DNA of 35,419 nucleotides from Bacteroidales bacterium (lineage in GTDB: Bacteria; Bacteroidota; Bacteroidia; Bacteroidales; UBA7960). The position numbers and the translations under genes are program-made. Shown one piece after another: positions 32,095-35,419 of the stretch. The stretch's first letter is position 1; each line of letters starts with the position of its first letter. The DNA lies in NCBI GenBank assembly GCA_007128045.1, contig SKYG01000243.1, positions 1 through 35,419 on the forward strand. Reading direction: 5' to 3'. The notes under the pieces were generated by a model. The model did not search any database. It had not been told where the DNA came from and saw only the letters and a program-made list of their open reading frames with translations.

Positions 32095-34559
32095 GTACCG
32101 TGTGTGAAGCTCCATCTGTGCCATACAAAAACCAGTGTTGCCAACAGGTAACACACCATGGCAATAAGCATGACCGTCATAAAACCCGCTTCTACAGCAA
32201 TCAGCGTGGCAAACGAAGTACTGATCACCGATACAGACCCGTTGATACCCCAAGCCCAGGGTATCTGCGTCTGGTCGTATCCAGACAAGTACCGTACACC
32301 CAGCGGAAACATCATCCCCTTCATGAATGAGGGAACGCCAATCATAATCAAGCTGATCAGTATCTTCCAGTGCAGGTTCATGGCTATGCTGCCCTGAAGA
32401 ACTGGTGTCAGGGCAAAGGCATAGGCCACAAGCATCAGCGTAATCAGCGCACCCGTGAAGGCAAGCACTTTCGGAACGGCTTTAAGCCTTTCAGAAAGAA
32501 GGCTGCCACCCCCACTGGCAATAAGCATGGTGCTGATTACCGCCGATATGGCATAAACCGGTTGTCCGAAGTACAGAACAAATCGCTGTATCAGGATGAT
32601 TTCCACAAACATATAGCCTACTCCCAAGGCGGCAAAATACATTAGCGTACCTCTTTTTTTGTATTGGCTCTTCCTGAGCTTGAACAGTGGCAGCAGTATA
32701 AACAGAAGGGAAAGAATGGTGCTTTGCACCAGGGTGACCACCACGATCAACAGGCCAAGCTCCAGAAACGGAAGCTGTCCCTGGCCAAATGTTTCAGCCA
32801 TATGCCTGATATTGCTCAATCTCAGATACTGTGAAAAGTAAGGCTTGTCGTCGGATGCCGGACTGATCATAAATCCATATCCTTCAAAAAAAGCCTCATT
32901 CCCTGCAATAATCTCATCCATATATTGAAATAACGACTCATCCTCCAAATGGTTGTACTGCATCCGTTCTCCCGGTTTTAAGCCGGGAAGCAACAAGGGG
33001 TCAAAACTCATGTTGTCGGTAAACTCCCTGACCAATGTCTGCTCCCTGTCATTGATGGGACTTCTTTTCAGCACAAAACTAATGGTTCCCCACGACCTGA
33101 TGGCTGCAATATGGTTTGTGGGATGCTCTACTCCTTTGCTTCTGGCTGTCTCTGTCAGACTGGCCAGAATCTTCAAGCTGGCACGAGAAGGATAATCAAG
33201 CCACGTGGTAACCGCAATTACACCATTATCCGACAAATGATCCCACATCAAAGAAAACGCTTCCAGCGTCATGGAGTAGTCTTCCCTTAGGGCGTTGATG
33301 CCTGCCGAACCACCGAACGACTCCTGCATCGGCAGAACGATCAGGTCATAGCCACCCCTGCCGTGTTGGTTGCCCGGCAATACCTTATCGCCTCCCGGAG
33401 CAGTTCGTTCTTTAGCAGGTTGTGCACCCCCTGAAGCCAGGAAATTCCGGGGCTCCTGCTGATGTAAATGGATGGCCGGATGATGAAACAAATGACCCGA
33501 CTCTTCGGCAAAGGTGGTTTTCATCAGCTCGATGATACCCCGGTTTTCTATCACAGCGTCGACATGCGTAGCACCCCTCGACAGGGCATGCGACAGGGCA
33601 CTGCCTGTGCCGGCATTTAATACCAGCACCCGCCCCCGCTTTCCAAGGATATACGGAAGCGCCTGGGTGGTATGGTCATGGATATGCACGGTAGCATGGG
33701 GTTGTGGTATCACCCCGTAGAAGTCTCCCCTGACGAACACACTTTTCTTTACCGGCACGGGCTCTGCATACGACAGGCTTAAGGCCGGGGCATACCTTAA
33801 TGCTGGTGATTCTACCACCTGTATCAGGCCGTGGAGGTTGGGACGGGCGTGTATGATCTCTGCCTCTGGAAGGTTCAGCGTACGTGCCAGGTCTTTGTAC
33901 TCCGACAGTGGGATGTCAGATGGCCGGAATATCATGATGGTTGCCACGGCCGTGGCCACAAACCCTACTGCAATGTGAGGAATGCGTAATGATCGCGATA
34001 TGCTTATCATTCCGGCTATAACAGACAGCAAGCCTATGAGCGGGGGCATCTGTTGTGGCAGCAACTTGCCAAACACCAGTAAAAACATGATACCACCCAC
34101 ACCAGACCCCAACAAGTTGGAAAAATACCAGGTACCTATCGCTGAAGCATATTTAATAAAGATGATGCCAATAGCCAAAGCTCCGGCAAAAAATGGTATA
34201 AAGAAGATGATGTAGTTGGCCAGAAGCACTGGAAACTGCATCCACTCAACAAACAACAGGTAGGCGTCAAACTCGAAAAGTCCGAATCGGGTAATATGAA
34301 AAGCCACCATCATAAACAATCCGCTCACAGTCATCAGCAGTGGAACAAGCCATTCTGACCATAGCAAAAGCCTTTCGCGGTTCAGTGCCAGCAGTGTTCC
34401 GCCGGCTCCAAAACCAAGCATGGCAACAGAAATGATCATATAGGCAAAATGATGCCACTGCACCACCGATATCAACTGCATCAACGATAACTGAAAAGCG
34501 ATGATGGCCGAAGAATGTATGCCCAATGACAGCAACAAGCGTTGATTCATGATCTGCAC
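32085..34559 (-). CDS. Integral membrane protein with spermidine-synthase-like domain
   Basis: An 824-residue protein in three parts. Residues about 10-210 have six or seven membrane helices. Residues about 230-560 are a soluble domain like the spermidine synthase/methyltransferase fold, with VLVLNAGTG at 311-319 in the place of the S-adenosyl-binding glycine loop, then DLIVLPMQES and a DHLSDNGVIAVTTW strand. Residues about 590-815 carry more membrane helices. Polyamine synthase activity is uncertain, because the glycine loop is degenerate and the usual acidic substrate residues are not obvious. The start may be the Met three codons later. It is 63 bp downstream of the isoaspartyl methyltransferase gene, with no promoter seen between, so the two are probably co-transcribed. 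Confidence 0.82.
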   Translation of the reverse strand: MQIMNQRLLLSLGIHSSAIIAFQLSLMQLISVVQWHHFAYMIISVAMLGFGAGGTLLALNRERLLLWSEWLVPLLMTVSGLFMMVAFHITRFGLFEFDAYLLFVEWMQFPVLLANYIIFFIPFFAGALAIGIIFIKYASAIGTWYFSNLLGSGVGGIMFLLVFGKLLPQQMPPLIGLLSVIAGMISISRSLRIPHIAVGFVATAVATIMIFRPSDIPLSEYKDLARTLNLPEAEIIHARPNLHGLIQVVESPALRYAPALSLSYAEPVPVKKSVFVRGDFYGVIPQPHATVHIHDHTTQALPYILGKRGRVLVLNAGTGSALSHALSRGATHVDAVIENRGIIELMKTTFAEESGHLFHHPAIHLHQQEPRNFLASGGAQPAKERTAPGGDKVLPGNQHGRGGYDLIVLPMQESFGGSAGINALREDYSMTLEAFSLMWDHLSDNGVIAVTTWLDYPSRASLKILASLTETARSKGVEHPTNHIAAIRSWGTISFVLKRSPINDREQTLVREFTDNMSFDPLLLPGLKPGERMQYNHLEDESLFQYMDEIIAGNEAFFEGYGFMISPASDDKPYFSQYLRLSNIRHMAETFGQGQLPFLELGLLIVVVTLVQSTILSLLFILLPLFKLRKSQYKKRGTLMYFAALGVGYMFVEIILIQRFVLYFGQPVYAISAVISTMLIASGGGSLLSERLKAVPKVLAFTGALITLMLVAYAFALTPVLQGSIAMNLHWKILISLIMIGVPSFMKGMMFPLGVRYLSGYDQTQIPWAWGINGSVSVISTSFATLIAVEAGFMTVMLIAMVCYLLATLVFVWHRWSFTHGTKN

Positions 34560-34622
34560 ATTACAGTGGTTCTACAAAGGTGTCGGAATCATTTGCAAAA
34601 TTTTCAGGGATAATTAGCCTCT

Positions 34623-35354
34623 TCACTCCCGTGTGAATGGCACAAACCTTACCGGCATCAGACTCCGGGTGGTGGTCCTTTCACCCCGCTTTTCGACCAG
34701 CATCAGTTGCTGCACCTGGAAGGGCGATCCGACAGGAATGATCATCTTACCACCATCCTTAAGCTGATCGACCAATGGTGGCGGAATATACTCGGCAGCA
34801 GCAGTCACCACAATGGCATCGAAAGGAGCATGTTCCTCCCATCCGTAATAACCATCAGCGATCTTAACATGTACATTGTCGTATTGATCTTCCAGTACTG
34901 TTTTCGCTGTGTTACCCAGTTCACTCACGATCTCAATGGTATATACCTGGTCGACGATCTCTGCCAGTACTGCAGCCTGATAGCCTGAGCCTGTACCTAT
35001 CTCGAGCACCCTATGGCTCGACGATGGGTTGATGATCTCCGTCATATAGGCTACGATATATGGCTGAGAGATGGTTTGCCCAAAACCAATAGGAAGGGGT
35101 CTGTCATAATAGGCAAACCGTCGCTGCCCGAACGGCACATAGAGATGTCGCGGCACGGTGCGCATGGCTTGCAGGGTTGACCGGTGTGAGATGCCACGAG
35201 CCTGTATCTGACTGGATACCATGTCATGGCGATCCCGTTCAAAAATATCTGACTGTGCTTGCAACACTGTCATTCCTGCAAAGCTTAGCAGGAAAAATAA
35301 ACATACATATCGTGAAACTAATTTGATCAGAATGGTGTTAACATCATTTTTCAT
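34623..35354 (-). CDS. pcm: Protein-L-isoaspartate O-methyltransferase, apparently exported
   Basis: A 243-residue protein whose residues about 40-243 match the isoaspartyl methyltransferase family. QTISQPYIVAYMTE at 93-106 is the conserved active-site stretch. VLEIGTGSGYQAAVLA (116-131) is motif I for S-adenosylmethionine, followed by TIEIV and GGKMIIPVG. The enzyme repairs isoaspartyl damage in ageing proteins. Unusually, residues 8-34 form a hydrophobic segment ending in Leu-Gln-Ala-Gln, which looks like a signal peptide. An internal Met28 start would remove it. I chose 35354 because the sequence before it is repeat-coded. It is the probable first gene of a pair with the membrane spermidine-synthase-like protein. 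Confidence 0.9.
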   Translation of the reverse strand: MKNDVNTILIKLVSRYVCLFFLLSFAGMTVLQAQSDIFERDRHDMVSSQIQARGISHRSTLQAMRTVPRHLYVPFGQRRFAYYDRPLPIGFGQTISQPYIVAYMTEIINPSSSHRVLEIGTGSGYQAAVLAEIVDQVYTIEIVSELGNTAKTVLEDQYDNVHVKIADGYYGWEEHAPFDAIVVTAAAEYIPPPLVDQLKDGGKMIIPVGSPFQVQQLMLVEKRGERTTTRSLMPVRFVPFTRE

Positions 35355-35371
35355 GTGTTTATTTTTTTCCC

Positions 35372-35399
35372 TTTGACCTTCGACCTTCGACCTTTGACC
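35372..35399 (+). repeat. Heptamer array TTYGACC at the window edge
   Basis: Four 7-bp units: TTTGACC, TTCGACC, TTCGACC, TTTGACC, 17 bp upstream of the methyltransferase start. By analogy it may belong to the 3' end of the next gene outside the window. Confidence 0.88.
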
Positions 35400-35419
35400 C
35401 CCATGAAAAACAATCATGC

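Overview
The window looks like a chromosomal housekeeping segment of a member of the Bacteroidota, most likely Bacteroidales/Marinilabiliales-like. The evidence is the set of genes and signals. There is an alternative (Bacteroidota-type) GlmU, a zinc-free type B ribosomal protein L31, a serC-serA-DUF1015 cluster, an S1 protein with very long tails, a ComEC without its C-terminal nuclease-like domain, and several promoters of the Bacteroidota form TAnnTTTG. I see no tRNA, rRNA, CRISPR array, transposase or phage gene. Twenty-five protein genes are supported; all gaps between them are shorter than 300 bases.

Layout. 97-1455 (-) is an Omp85-like outer-membrane barrel. 1665-8210 (+) is a four-gene operon: zinc-type dehydrogenase, Gfo/Idh/MocA oxidoreductase, GntP-type permease and a large FAD/iron-sulphur dehydrogenase. 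It is probably an uptake and oxidation route for a sugar acid or polyol. 8282-16680 (-) holds rpsA, lon, alternative glmU, rpmE2 and a DUF1015 gene; 16964-19154 (-) holds serA and serC. A divergent pair follows at 19347-21762: a secreted protein with five His/Asp octapeptide repeats, and a LuxC-type acyl-CoA reductase. Then come an aromatic-amino-acid-type decarboxylase and a membrane zinc peptidase (both -), a + cluster of DUF502, surE, a small membrane protein and lpxB, and finally a - stretch with comEC, a LysM glucosaminidase, an SpoU-type RNA methyltransferase, a membrane spermidine-synthase-like protein and an apparently exported isoaspartyl methyltransferase.

The most unusual content lies between the genes. 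At 14 of the 26 gene borders (counting both window edges) there are short tandem arrays with units of 7 or 8 bp: TTCAGACY, TTCRACC, AACTCAAC, CTCANNG/CTAAACT, GGTTRCC/GGTTGCK, ATTCWCM. Some arrays switch unit family or unit length part-way, so I treat them as one superfamily. AACTCAAC-type arrays mostly lie a few bases before start codons, in gene sense. TTCA/CTCA-type arrays lie at the 3' ends of genes, antisense to the gene, and often contain the stop codon in register. They are open in all frames on one strand and so generate false ORFs and false gene extensions. I do not recognise a described family for them. Borders with overlaps, or with a clear terminator or promoter (rpsA, lon, rpmE2), lack them.
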